From IMG/VR virus record IMGVR_UViG_3300046685_000011, positions 1 to 30,614 of that record: 30,614 bases of DNA; one strand, 5' to 3'. The DNA is from a virus. Positions 1 through 5,960 of this stretch are shown piece after piece. Numbering within the stretch: position 1 is the first letter of the stretch; every line of letters begins with the position of its first letter. Both the position numbers and the translations under genes were made by a program. Below the pieces are notes generated by a model. That model worked only from the letters and a program-made list of their open reading frames with translations, was not told the DNA's origin and did no database searches.

Positions 1-200
1 CCTTTTTGTAACTCCCGCCTTTTCAACATCTTAGCGACAAAACTTCTTACAAAAAACTGACTTAATCATACATAAGCAAGTACAAATCAGACAAAATTAG
101 AGGCAAAAATTAAGCAAAAGGTATGTGTTTTCAATACGAACAAACTTATTAGTATAAAATTTCTCTAGTAGAGTCTATTAAAATAATGTTCAATTTTTAG

Positions 201-240
201 AATAAATAATAATAATAAATAATAATAATAATAAATAATA
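201..240. repeat. AAT trinucleotide-type repeat tract
   Basis: Forty bases consist only of A and T, arranged as AAT/AATA units. Such tracts melt easily and are often found at replication origins or upstream of promoters. The repeat itself is seen; a role is inferred. Confidence 0.7.
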
Positions 241-332
241 GCCGTTATTTAGGAATGGTCGTGTATCTGAGAGATCACAGATTTCGGCGGGCGGAAGTCT
301 GCAAAGCTAAAGTGTTGAAAACAAACAACTTT

Positions 333-346
333 GTTCGCTTAGAACG
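333..346. promoter_or_regulatory. GTTCG-type inverted repeat next to the -35 box
   Basis: GTTC (333-336) and GAAC (342-345) form an inverted repeat with a 5-base spacer, three bases upstream of the -35 box at 349-354. It shares the GTTCG half-site with the other palindromes in this window. The position fits an operator or activator site. Confidence 0.4.
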
Positions 347-348
347 AC

Positions 349-377
349 TTGACATTGGGATAGAAGTTTGGTAAGAT
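349..377 (+). promoter_or_regulatory. Sigma70-like promoter for the 456-1067 gene
   Basis: A perfect -35 box TTGACA (349-354) is followed by a 17-base spacer and a -10 box TAAGAT (372-377). This is the strongest promoter match seen in the window. Transcription would begin near 384 and give a 5' leader of about 70 bases. Confidence 0.75.
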
Positions 378-385
378 GGTTCAAG

Positions 386-455
386 TGGGGAAAAGAAACC
401 CCGCCAAACTTCGCTTCCAGAAGCGTAAATCTGGAGAAAAAGAGGATATACGAAA
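386..455 (+). promoter_or_regulatory. Structured 5' leader with two competing hairpins
   Basis: Inside the predicted leader, CGCTTC (412-417) can pair with GAAGCG (420-425), while CCAGA (417-421) can pair with TCTGG (430-434). The two pairings share bases and exclude each other. A GGGG/CCCC hairpin (387-390 and 399-402) lies upstream. The leader ends in GAGGATATACGA, a Shine-Dalgarno context shared with the gene at 1173. Translational control is an inference. Confidence 0.4.
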
Positions 456-1067
456 ATGTTGACCTGTAAGAACGTAGTTGTGATCAACGATGAGAAGACC
501 ACCAGCTATCAGTTGGTGGATTACAACAGGCTGTATCTGGACTTTGTCCCAACTGACAAAGTTGAAAACTTTGGCAAGACAAACAAAGGCAAGTCTCTGA
601 CAGTTTTGGCTGACGGGAAAGAGGTCGCTTGGGAAGGAACGCGGCCTGTTTCGGGCGTTACCAGTGAACGCACGTTGCAGAGCGTCGATGCGATGATTGC
701 AGCGGCGATTGCTCAACTGGTCGCGGATTACGGCAAAGACAAGGACTACAAGGATCTGCCAGCGGAGATTCAAGGCAAACTGCTTTTGCTCCATGCTGCG
801 GATTACGGGCGTGACCTGTGGGTGCGTGCCGCTTTGCAGAGTGCTAACCGTGAGGTTAAGGCTCTTGATCCTGCTAAGGCGATTGAGAATACGGCTAAGG
901 CTATGGTGGCGGAATGGAAGTCGCGCGGTAAGGTTATCAGTCTGGACGACGCCAAGATCCGTGTTCTGGCGATGCAGTTAGTCGAAGATGCGGAAGCGGA
1001 AGGCAATGAGTTGTCCATGAAGGAAGCCATTGCACAGGTTAAGGAGCAGATGAGCGTGGCTGTCTAG
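456..1067 (+). CDS. Unknown 203-residue phage protein
   Basis: I do not recognise this protein. It is soluble, with no membrane segment or signal peptide. The first 60 residues look beta-rich; the rest looks mostly helical and charged, with an alanine-rich stretch around residues 78-92. The start is fixed by AGAGG about 7 bases before the ATG. It is a one-gene unit: strong promoter at 349-377, structured leader, and intrinsic terminator at 1095-1133. Its third codon positions are GC-richer than those of the later structural genes, which hints at a different origin or strong expression. A dedicated strong promoter away from the virion block suggests an early or regulatory role, but that is inference. 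Confidence 0.8.
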   Translation: MLTCKNVVVINDEKTTSYQLVDYNRLYLDFVPTDKVENFGKTNKGKSLTVLADGKEVAWEGTRPVSGVTSERTLQSVDAMIAAAIAQLVADYGKDKDYKDLPAEIQGKLLLLHAADYGRDLWVRAALQSANREVKALDPAKAIENTAKAMVAEWKSRGKVISLDDAKIRVLAMQLVEDAEAEGNELSMKEAIAQVKEQMSVAV

Positions 1068-1084
1068 TTCGATCTGATCGAACT
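1066..1084. repeat. GTTCG/CGAAC palindrome at the stop codon
   Basis: AGTTCGAT (1066-1073) and ATCGAACT (1077-1084) are perfect 8-base inverted arms around CTG. It overlaps the stop codon of the upstream gene and lies just before its terminator. It shares GTTCG/CGAAC with other palindromes in the window, here with a 7-base spacing. Confidence 0.6.
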
Positions 1085-1094
1085 GTAAACACTT

Positions 1095-1133
1095 GGCGCC
1101 TTGGGAGCAATCCTGAGGCGCCGATTTTCTTTT
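1095..1133 (+). terminator. Rho-independent terminator
   Basis: GGCGCCT (1095-1101) pairs perfectly with AGGCGCC (1116-1122), followed by a T-rich run (GATTTTCTTTT) to 1133. It lies 27 bases after the stop codon at 1067. Confidence 0.85.
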
Positions 1134-1139
1134 ATACCG

Positions 1140-1172
1140 CTATCTTATAGATAGAGAAAAGGATATACGACA
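1140..1172 (+). promoter_or_regulatory. Hairpin plus shared ribosome-binding leader
   Basis: CTATCT (1140-1145) pairs with AGATAG (1149-1154) directly upstream of GAGAAAAGGATATACGA. The same ribosome-site context, with two extra bases, precedes the gene at 456. The shared leader suggests that both small genes were built or are controlled in the same way. Confidence 0.4.
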
Positions 1173-1334
1173 ATGGAACAGATGATACAAGATCTCGTAA
1201 GAAGATTTGAGGATAAGTTATTGTGTGAGTCGAACTTAGTAATCACAATCAAGACGAACCCTTACAAGGGTTCGATTGACATTACAATCACCAGAGTATT
1301 GAAGACCTCAATACCGACCGATGGACGTATCTAG
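1173..1334 (+). CDS. Unknown 53-residue small protein
   Basis: ATG at 1173 with AAGGAT upstream opens a 53-codon frame ending in TAG at 1332-1334. The N-terminus (MEQMIQDLVRRFEDKL) looks helical; residues 23-42 look like two beta strands (VITIKT and IDITITRV) around a turn. I do not recognise a family. The gene sits just after the terminator of the upstream gene and shares its leader, so it may be expressed by read-through. A 20-base perfect palindrome lies inside it at 1255-1274. It is short, so the call rests on start quality, leader similarity and a plausible protein. Confidence 0.5.
   Translation: MEQMIQDLVRRFEDKLLCESNLVITIKTNPYKGSIDITITRVLKTSIPTDGRI
1255..1274. repeat. 20-bp palindrome with CGAAC/GTTCG ends
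   Basis: CGAACCCTT (1255-1263) and AAGGGTTCG (1266-1274) are perfect inverted 9-base arms separated by only AC. With a two-base centre it is better read as a DNA-binding palindrome than as an RNA hairpin. It lies within the small gene 1173-1334. Confidence 0.65.
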
Positions 1335-1352
1335 TCTGTAGCAGTACCGTTC

Positions 1353-1373
1353 GCTAGCATCGGATAAGCTAGC
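1353..1373 (+). other. GCTAGC inverted pair, possible weak terminator
   Basis: GCTAGC at 1353-1358 and again at 1368-1373 can form a 6-bp stem with a 9-base loop, 18 bases after the stop of the 53-residue gene. The downstream sequence AATTTCC is only weakly T-rich, so termination is uncertain. Confidence 0.3.
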
Positions 1374-1569
1374 AATTTCCTCTCGCCTCTCCGAAAAACA
1401 ATCCCCCCCCCCATGCCCCCACGAAAGAGTCTCTCGCTCCCTACAAAAACGCCCCCTTGTCGCCTCATGTGTCTTCAATCAAACAGAATTTCTCATTGAT
1501 GCTAATTGCTAAAAAGGGTCCTCTTTATACAAAGGGATGGTTATGAAGAATTTGGAGATATTAAGAATT

Positions 1570-1666
1570 GTTCGGAAGGAGTATGTTCGTATACCGAACA
1601 CTTAACTTGAACAAAACAAAGAGTTGCTTTTCTATTGACAAAGTGTTATAATGATAGTTCGGAAGG
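1570..1666. promoter_or_regulatory. Cluster of GTTCG sites around the terS promoter
   Basis: The 10-mer GTTCGGAAGG occurs twice in direct orientation (1570-1579 and 1657-1666). Between them is GTTCG-TATAC-CGAAC (1585-1599), one of four GTTCG-N5-CGAAC palindromes in the window. The second direct repeat falls at the predicted transcription start. This arrangement fits an operator for a dimeric regulator; the regulator itself is not seen in this window. Confidence 0.5.
1624..1652 (+). promoter_or_regulatory. Extended -10 promoter for the terminase/structural block
   Basis: A perfect -10 box TATAAT (1647-1652) is preceded by TGT, an extended -10 element. With a 17-base spacer, the -35 region is TTGCTT (1624-1629), which matches only the TTG part. 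The nearby TTGACA (1635-1640) is too close to the -10 to be its partner. Transcription would start near 1659 and run into terS. Confidence 0.6.
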
Positions 1667-1729
1667 TGAAGTTAGACTTCACCCATTCCAGGCTTCTCCC
1701 ATACTAGAGAATTACCAAGAGAGCCAGCG

Positions 1730-2266
1730 ATGTTTATATCAAAGGAAGAACTAAATCGCAGGCTAAATTCTAGTAAGAATTTGGCTACAGTGTTGCCGCA
1801 GGCAGCACCAAAGACAGCCCCTTGTGTTCAGAGCGATATTCCGTCAGTTCCCAATTCAATCACACCGGATGAAGTCTTGCCGAGCGTGCAGACAATCCCT
1901 CCCTCAGTGAGAAGCCTGGCTGTATCTCTTGTAATGCAAGGGGCAAAAATCAATGACGTCGCCAGGCAATTCAGCGTGCCTGTAGACATCATTACTAAGG
2001 GATTGAAAAATCCTGATGACAAAGTTGTAGATTCAATGCAGCGCGTGCGCGAATTAGCGCTCGATAGACTCTTGATTGCATTAGGCTTGATGACTCCAGA
2101 CAAGTTTGAGTCAGCTCCGTTCAAAGAGTTAACCAACAGTGTGGGGCATCTTGCTCGTGTGCTGGATAAAACAGCACCCTCTATTACTAATGACAATCGT
2201 GTTCAGTATCTTGTGTACGCTCCGCCAGCAAGGTCGCTGGATCAGTACGATGTAAAAGAAGTTTAG
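1730..2266 (+). CDS. terS: Probable small terminase subunit
   Basis: The call rests on position directly upstream of the large terminase and on a helix-turn-helix-like segment at residues 60-91 (SVRSLAVSLVMQGAKINDVA and following, with the pattern 'VARQFSVPVDIITKGL'). TerS proteins recognise phage DNA and hand it to TerL for cutting and packaging. The first 55 residues are Ser/Pro-rich and probably disordered; residues 100-155 look helical and could form the oligomerisation core. The length (178) fits the family. The ribosome site is weak (AGAGAG). It is the first gene after the promoter at 1624-1652. It could be another DNA-binding protein, but gene order favours TerS. Confidence 0.65.
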   Translation: MFISKEELNRRLNSSKNLATVLPQAAPKTAPCVQSDIPSVPNSITPDEVLPSVQTIPPSVRSLAVSLVMQGAKINDVARQFSVPVDIITKGLKNPDDKVVDSMQRVRELALDRLLIALGLMTPDKFESAPFKELTNSVGHLARVLDKTAPSITNDNRVQYLVYAPPARSLDQYDVKEV

Positions 2267-2270
2267 TCTT

Positions 2271-2308
2271 ACTCTTTTTCGGTTATTCCTCTTAGCCTGA
2301 GAAAGAGT
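2271..2308 (+). other. Stem-loop between terS and terL (first)
   Basis: ACTCTTT (2271-2277) pairs with AAAGAGT (2302-2308), and the stem can extend inward through TTC/GAG and GG/CC with one mismatch. It starts four bases after the terS stop. It has no T-run after it, so it is not a classic terminator. Confidence 0.5.
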
Positions 2309-2312
2309 GGAG

Positions 2313-2351
2313 TGCTAGGGAACACTGTCGTGATGATAGAGTTCCCTAGCA
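2313..2351 (+). other. 11-bp perfect stem-loop between terS and terL (second)
   Basis: TGCTAGGGAAC (2313-2323) and GTTCCCTAGCA (2341-2351) are perfect inverted arms with a 17-base loop. A weak T-rich stretch (CTTGTCTTTT) follows a few bases later, so partial termination or RNA processing is possible. Its place beside the terminase genes also makes it a candidate packaging-recognition site. Confidence 0.6.
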
Positions 2352-2390
2352 ATATTACTTGTCTTTTAAGAATACTACACACCGTTTAGC

Positions 2391-2454
2391 TGTTCTCTCC
2401 ATCTCTCCATCCCTATTTCCCTCCCTATTTCTCTTCCCTGTCAGAGGAGAGAAG
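2391..2454 (+). promoter_or_regulatory. Pyrimidine tract that can mask the terL ribosome site
   Basis: About 50 bases before terL are nearly all C and T. TTCTCTCC (2393-2400) is exactly complementary to GGAGAGAA (2446-2453), which carries the terL Shine-Dalgarno site. Pairing would hide the site; other CTCTCC copies nearby could compete for it. Confidence 0.4.
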
Positions 2455-2456
2455 TA

Positions 2457-4142
2457 ATGCCAACTACTAACTGGACACCTACTCCCCGCCAGGCAGATGC
2501 TCTGAGTGTGCCAGATGAAGTTTTTGAGGTATTATATGGTGGCGCCGCTGGAGGTGGTAAAACTGATTTCCTCGCATCAATTCCCTTTGCAAAGACTGAT
2601 AAGAATAACAAACCACTATACACTAATCCTCGTTTTAAGATGCTCTTTCTCCGGAGAACATACCCAGAACTGGAGAAAGAAGTCATCCATCGTACTAAAG
2701 GTTATGGCAACATCCCTCCCTATGAAGCGTTTGATTTCAATCCCTACCAGGCAAAAGAAAAACGCTGGGTGAATAAATCTGGTGCCATCATACAGTTTGG
2801 ACACTGTGAAAATGAGAAGGATGTGCGTCGCTATGATACGGATGAGTATAACATCATAGCCTTTGATGAAGTTACATCTTTCACGCCATTTCAGTATGAG
2901 TACCTTTCTTTTTCGAGATGCCGTTCTTCTTCATCTGATCTTGCAGCTTATGTAAGGGCAGGTACCAATCCTGGTAATATTGGCCACTCCTACTTTAGAA
3001 AACGCTTTGTAGAGCCTGTGCGTACAGGTAATACTATTCTCAAAGAAACACGTACTATTCGTGGTTCTGTCCAAACGATCCTGCGAATCTTCATCCCATC
3101 CAAAGTTCAGGATAATTCCTTCCTAATGAAGGCAGATCCTGATTATGTTAATCGTCTCAATAGACTGCCTGAGGCAGAACGTGCTGCCAAAGCGGACGGA
3201 GATTGGTGGACATTCTCTGGTCAGGTATTTGAAGATTTTAGAACAGAACCATTTCCTGATGAGCCTCATAATGCCAGGCATGTTCTAACTCAGAATGAAG
3301 TCTTTCGTATTCCTGATTACTGGCCTAAAGTTCTTGCTATAGATTGGGGTTACTCTGCATCGACAGTGGCTGGATGGTATGCTATAAATCCCATGCCTTC
3401 CAGCAGGTTCCCTGCTAAAATCTACAAATACAGAGAGTACGTCTGCAAGAAAACAAAAATCTCTACATGGGCATCAGACTTGCGACGGCTATCTCAGGGT
3501 GAAACCCTAACAGACGTTGTACTCGATCCGTCAGCCTGGGATGATCGTGGTGATCCTGCCACCATTCAAGAGCAATTTACAAGAGAATTTGGACGTAAGC
3601 CTCGCAAAGCTCATAACTCCCGTATTGGTGGAAAGATGCTTTTGCAGGAGGCTTTGAGGTGGCGTCCTCGGCCTCCGAGGGCCATCCCTCAGGAAGGCTT
3701 TGATCAAGAGATAGCAGATCGCATCCGTCGCCAAGCCGGTCCCAGAGCATACGAAGAGTATTGCAGCCTGTTCCAGCCTGAAGTTGAGGAGGGATTTCTT
3801 CCTCAGTTAATGTTCTTTCCTGACTGCAAAGAGACTATCAATACATTACCCATCATTGTATATGACAAGGATAAGGTAGAAGATGCTGCTGAGTTTGATG
3901 GTGATGATCCTTATGATGAGACTCGCTATGGAATAGCAGCGTGTCAGCTTTATTTAGATGGAGGCTTGGCTGAGGCCCAGGCAGAGGCAGAGAGGAATGA
4001 AGTTTGTTCGAGACACGAACAGGGTAATCTCTCTACAACTGGATTCTATATCCAAATGGGTAATCTGGAGGCGAGACAGGCTAAAGAGTCTCGCGGCATA
4101 AGAAGATTTCATAAGATTCGTGGTGTGTATAGGAATTACTAA
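2457..4142 (+). CDS. terL: Large terminase subunit (packaging ATPase/nuclease)
   Basis: This is the motor that cuts phage DNA and pumps it through the portal. Walker A is seen as GGAAGGGKT at residues 28-36, with a following LFLRRTYPEL segment typical of phage terminases. Walker B is IIAFDE at 133-138 (catalytic E138), and a coupling-type stretch RAGTNPGN follows. The C-terminal RNase H-like nuclease starts at IDWG (D296), with further acidic candidates D357 (VVLDPS) and the D484/D487 cluster (DDPYDETRYG). Length 561 is usual. The start is set by AGAGGAGA 6-12 bases upstream. Its stop overlaps the next start as TAATG, so the genes are translationally coupled. The Terminase_3/6-like fold is clear, the subfamily is not. 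Confidence 0.95.
   Translation: MPTTNWTPTPRQADALSVPDEVFEVLYGGAAGGGKTDFLASIPFAKTDKNNKPLYTNPRFKMLFLRRTYPELEKEVIHRTKGYGNIPPYEAFDFNPYQAKEKRWVNKSGAIIQFGHCENEKDVRRYDTDEYNIIAFDEVTSFTPFQYEYLSFSRCRSSSSDLAAYVRAGTNPGNIGHSYFRKRFVEPVRTGNTILKETRTIRGSVQTILRIFIPSKVQDNSFLMKADPDYVNRLNRLPEAERAAKADGDWWTFSGQVFEDFRTEPFPDEPHNARHVLTQNEVFRIPDYWPKVLAIDWGYSASTVAGWYAINPMPSSRFPAKIYKYREYVCKKTKISTWASDLRRLSQGETLTDVVLDPSAWDDRGDPATIQEQFTREFGRKPRKAHNSRIGGKMLLQEALRWRPRPPRAIPQEGFDQEIADRIRRQAGPRAYEEYCSLFQPEVEEGFLPQLMFFPDCKETINTLPIIVYDKDKVEDAAEFDGDDPYDETRYGIAACQLYLDGGLAEAQAEAERNEVCSRHEQGNLSTTGFYIQMGNLEARQAKESRGIRRFHKIRGVYRNY
4006..4020. repeat. GTTCG-N5-CGAAC palindrome inside terL
   Basis: GTTCG (4006-4010), AGACA, CGAAC (4016-4020). 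It is one of four copies of this 15-bp pattern in the window. The reading frame here differs from the copies at 11549 and 23260, so protein constraint does not explain the shared DNA pattern. Confidence 0.6.
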
Positions 4143-4432
4143 TGCCTGATATTGATCTTTCCTCACACATCAAATGGCTGGAGGAGAAAGTCAACGAGCT
4201 TGAGTTGAAGAACCAGGCTTTGCTTGATCTTTTGCTTAGGCAAGCTCATGTTCTTCCCATGAATGAAGAAATAGAATCTACTGAAAGAGTTGAGTTCTCT
4301 AACATGCAAGCTATCCCAGGAAGAGTTCCCTGGTATAAGAAAAAGCTGGAGTTGGAAAGACATCATAAGAAACCCAGCCTTCAAGAAATTACAGGGATTG
4401 AGGATGCAGAGGGATTAAAAGATGCCAGCTAA
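4142..4432 (+). CDS. Small coiled-coil protein, unknown role
   Basis: Ninety-six residues. Residues 8-35 form an amphipathic leucine-rich helix (IKWLEEKVNELELKNQALL) that should make a short coiled coil. The remainder is charged and probably flexible. The start overlaps the TerL stop (TAATG), and the C-terminal end overlaps the next small gene by 11 bases, so all three are coupled. I do not recognise a named family. Short coiled-coil proteins beside terminase genes are common in phages, and a role in packaging or head assembly is only a guess. Confidence 0.8.
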   Translation: MPDIDLSSHIKWLEEKVNELELKNQALLDLLLRQAHVLPMNEEIESTERVEFSNMQAIPGRVPWYKKKLELERHHKKPSLQEITGIEDAEGLKDAS

Positions 4433-4589
4433 ATCTGCTAAACAATACGGCCTTATGCAGGGAGTTCTTCATGGTTCCATTGTTGGTTCGGGTGTATCCA
4501 AGAAAACTGCTGGCGACTTTGTAGAAAAGACTCCCTCTAAGAAGCGTAAGAAGTTTGCTCAGATGCTAGCAGGGCATAAGGGTAAGTAG
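4422..4589 (+). CDS. 55-residue basic phage protein of the MPAKS type
   Basis: ATG at 4422, with AGAGGG upstream, opens a 55-codon frame ending at 4589. The protein begins MPAKSAKQYGLMQGVLHG and has a basic C-terminal half (TPSKKRKKFAQMLAGHKGK). From memory, this pattern of small proteins starting 'MPxKSxxQ' and ending with a lysine-rich tail recurs near terminase or portal genes in many phages (DUF3008-like). No function is known to me. It overlaps the upstream gene by 11 bases and ends directly against the next ATG (TAGATG). It is too short for many gene callers. Confidence 0.75.
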   Translation: MPAKSAKQYGLMQGVLHGSIVGSGVSKKTAGDFVEKTPSKKRKKFAQMLAGHKGK

Positions 4590-4904
4590 ATGGGGCCTAT
4601 TAAGGCAATTAAGTTAGCTCTAACTTTTGGAAGGATGGAGCAACTATTTAAACAACTTTCAGATGAGGTGCATATGAAATTTTCCTGGAATATGGTCTTT
4701 CAGGTGGTGGCGACGGTTGGTCAAGTTCTCAATGTTACAACTCCTTTTCTTCCTCAGAAGTGGCAGACTCTACTTGCTGCTCTCTTGGGAAGTATTCAGG
4801 GAGCTGTAGCAGGATTTGCTAACTTCTCTAATCCTGATGGAACTAAAGCTGGTACAGCTTACATTCCTACGGTGACAGCCACACCAGTAGTAGAGAAGAA
4901 GTAG
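4590..4904 (+). CDS. Small hydrophobic protein, possible membrane protein
   Basis: One hundred and four residues. Two hydrophobic stretches are visible, about residues 36-52 (VFQVVATVGQVLNVTTPFL) and 60-76 (LLAALLGSIQGAVAGFANF), with a polar, Thr-rich tail. This layout could be a holin-like or membrane-associated protein, but the helices are only moderately hydrophobic. The ATG at 4590 follows the preceding TAG without a gap. A second in-frame ATG near residue 29 (MKFSWNMVFQ), with AGATGAGG upstream, could be an alternative start; that would give dual starts as in many holins. Function is not established. Confidence 0.7.
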   Translation: MGPIKAIKLALTFGRMEQLFKQLSDEVHMKFSWNMVFQVVATVGQVLNVTTPFLPQKWQTLLAALLGSIQGAVAGFANFSNPDGTKAGTAYIPTVTATPVVEKK

Positions 4905-4912
4905 GAGAAAGT

Positions 4913-5242
4913 GTGGGTAACTTTCTTCAATCTTTGATTCTCAAGTTAATGGGTTTTAGCGATCTAAGATCCAAAATTGACACAATACTAACTAAGCTGG
5001 ATATGCTTACAGCTTTGGAGATGGAAATTATGACGGATTTGACTGCTCTTACGGCACAAGTTAAGGCTAACACGGATGTTGAGAATTCCGCTGTTATCCT
5101 GATTCAGGGTATTGCTGCGCAGCTTGCTTCTGTTGCTGCTGATCCTGCTGCGGTTGCTGCTCTGGCAGCTCAGTTGAAGACCAGCGCTGATGCTTTGGCA
5201 GCGGCTGTTGCTGCTAATACGCCTGTTGCTCCTTCTGCTTAG
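4913..5242 (+). CDS. Helical coiled-coil phage protein, GTG start
   Basis: GTG at 4913 with AGGAG upstream (4903-4907) gives 109 residues. Residues 1-30 form an amphipathic helix. From about residue 40 the protein is an alanine-rich heptad-like helix (DLTALTAQVKANTDVENSAV and an AAQLASVAADPAAVAALAAQL repeat region). This 'TAQVKANTDVENSAVxL' segment recurs in many phage and prophage small proteins as I recall, with no assigned function. It lies in the terminase-to-portal interval and is probably structural or membrane-associated. A strong hairpin follows at 5259-5305. Confidence 0.75.
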   Translation: MGNFLQSLILKLMGFSDLRSKIDTILTKLDMLTALEMEIMTDLTALTAQVKANTDVENSAVILIQGIAAQLASVAADPAAVAALAAQLKTSADALAAAVAANTPVAPSA

Positions 5243-5258
5243 TAGGGAGTTTAACAAC

Positions 5259-5305
5259 TTTCTATCTGGTGGGTATTACAAGAAAATATACTCACCAGAT
5301 AGAAA
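5259..5305 (+). other. 18-bp stem-loop in the intergenic gap
   Basis: Bases 5259-5276 pair with 5288-5305 (one G-T pair) around an 11-base loop. The core is TTTCTATCTGGTG with CACCAGATAGAAA. The following sequence is purine-rich, not a T-run, so this is not a normal terminator. It could stabilise or process the mRNA of the next gene. A weak promoter match (TTAACA at 5251, TATTAC at 5274) overlaps it. Confidence 0.75.
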
Positions 5306-5338
5306 AGAGAAAAAGAAAGACTAGGAGATTAAAACGAG

Positions 5339-5959
5339 ATGATACAACTACCGCCTAATTCAAGTGGGACAATCCTGCAAAGCTCTGTTCCTGTAACTGG
5401 TACGGGAACTGCGGCCCCAACCTATCAGGCTGGTGAGGTTCAGGAAGTTGCCCTTACTCCCTCTGGAAAGCCAACTTATCGTTGTGCTTTTACAGCTCTC
5501 AATGTTGGTACGGGTGCAACTACAGTTCTAGCTCAGATTACGGGATCTGCCACTAAGGTTGTGAAGGTTACTAAGGTTGCTGTTTCAGGTACTGAGGCCA
5601 CTGCAGCGGCTTATCACAATATTCAGTTGGTTAAATCCTCAACTGCTATCTCTGGTGGAACTCCCTCTGCTGGAACTAACATTCCTCTGGATAGTGGCTT
5701 TGGTGCTGCTACAGTCACTACTCAGGGCTTTACGGCTGCTCCTACTGCGGGAACTCCTGTGGGAACGATTGCAGCTAAGAAGATCTTCCTGCCTATCACA
5801 GGAACTGCTGCGAATGGTGTCGGCCTGGCAGAGTGGGATCTCTCTAAGTATCCTGTAGTTCTGCATGGAGTTGCTCAGTCTCTCGACATTAAGTCTAATA
5901 GTGAGACTCCTGCTAACGCTCCTCTGTTGGACATTGAGATTGAGTGGACGGAGGAATAA
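5339..5959 (+). CDS. Beta-rich virion protein, possible head decoration or fibre
   Basis: The protein has 206 residues rich in Gly, Thr, Ala and Val, with short alternating strands throughout, no signal peptide and no membrane segment. The composition (for example FTALNVGTGATTVLAQITGS) is typical of phage surface proteins. The C-terminus (LHGVAQSLDIKSNSETP, then an acidic end) resembles proteins seen next to portal and capsid genes. The role is inferred from composition and place. The start follows TAGGAG plus spacer. The separation from upstream genes by a strong hairpin suggests its own mRNA level, which would fit an abundant virion protein. Confidence 0.7.
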   Translation: MIQLPPNSSGTILQSSVPVTGTGTAAPTYQAGEVQEVALTPSGKPTYRCAFTALNVGTGATTVLAQITGSATKVVKVTKVAVSGTEATAAAYHNIQLVKSSTAISGGTPSAGTNIPLDSGFGAATVTTQGFTAAPTAGTPVGTIAAKKIFLPITGTAANGVGLAEWDLSKYPVVLHGVAQSLDIKSNSETPANAPLLDIEIEWTEE

Positions 5960-5960
5960 C

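Larger units (their letters stand above)
1..455. other. Gene-free AT-rich left region
   Basis: No convincing gene was found on either strand; the minus-strand open frames here are antisense to the 456-1067 gene. The region holds a trinucleotide AT repeat (201-240), a small inverted repeat ATCTG/CAGAT (265-269 and 278-282), and a clear promoter with an inverted repeat just upstream (333-377). The stretch 1-240 is strongly AT-rich and could hold an origin or a divergent promoter, but nothing decisive is visible. Confidence 0.6.
1335..1729. other. Gene-free regulatory gap upstream of the terminase genes
   Basis: No credible gene is seen. The gap holds an inverted GCTAGC pair (1353-1358 and 1368-1373) that may be a weak terminator stem after the 1173-1334 gene, a run of ten C at 1403-1412 within C-rich sequence, a set of GTTCGG-type sites (1570-1666) and a promoter (1624-1652). 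A 22-codon frame (1537-1605) with a start close to AAAGGG could be a leader peptide but is not claimed as a gene. Confidence 0.6.

Noticed and set aside
381-794. A 137-codon minus-strand open frame near the left end
   Set aside because: It is antisense to the promoter, leader and the 456-1067 gene, which have strong start, promoter and terminator signals.
1585-1599. A known LexA/SOS box
   Set aside because: The Gram-positive box is CGAAC-N4-GTTCG (opposite orientation) and the alphaproteobacterial one is a direct repeat. The element here is GTTCG-N5-CGAAC and matches neither.
1537-1605. A 22-codon frame upstream of terS
   Set aside because: It is very short, and its sequence is dominated by the GTTCG palindrome. 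A leader peptide is possible but not supported.
4590-5242. A lysis cassette (holin plus partner) between terminase and portal
   Set aside because: The hydrophobic segments are weak and no endolysin is nearby, so only 'possible membrane protein' is claimed.
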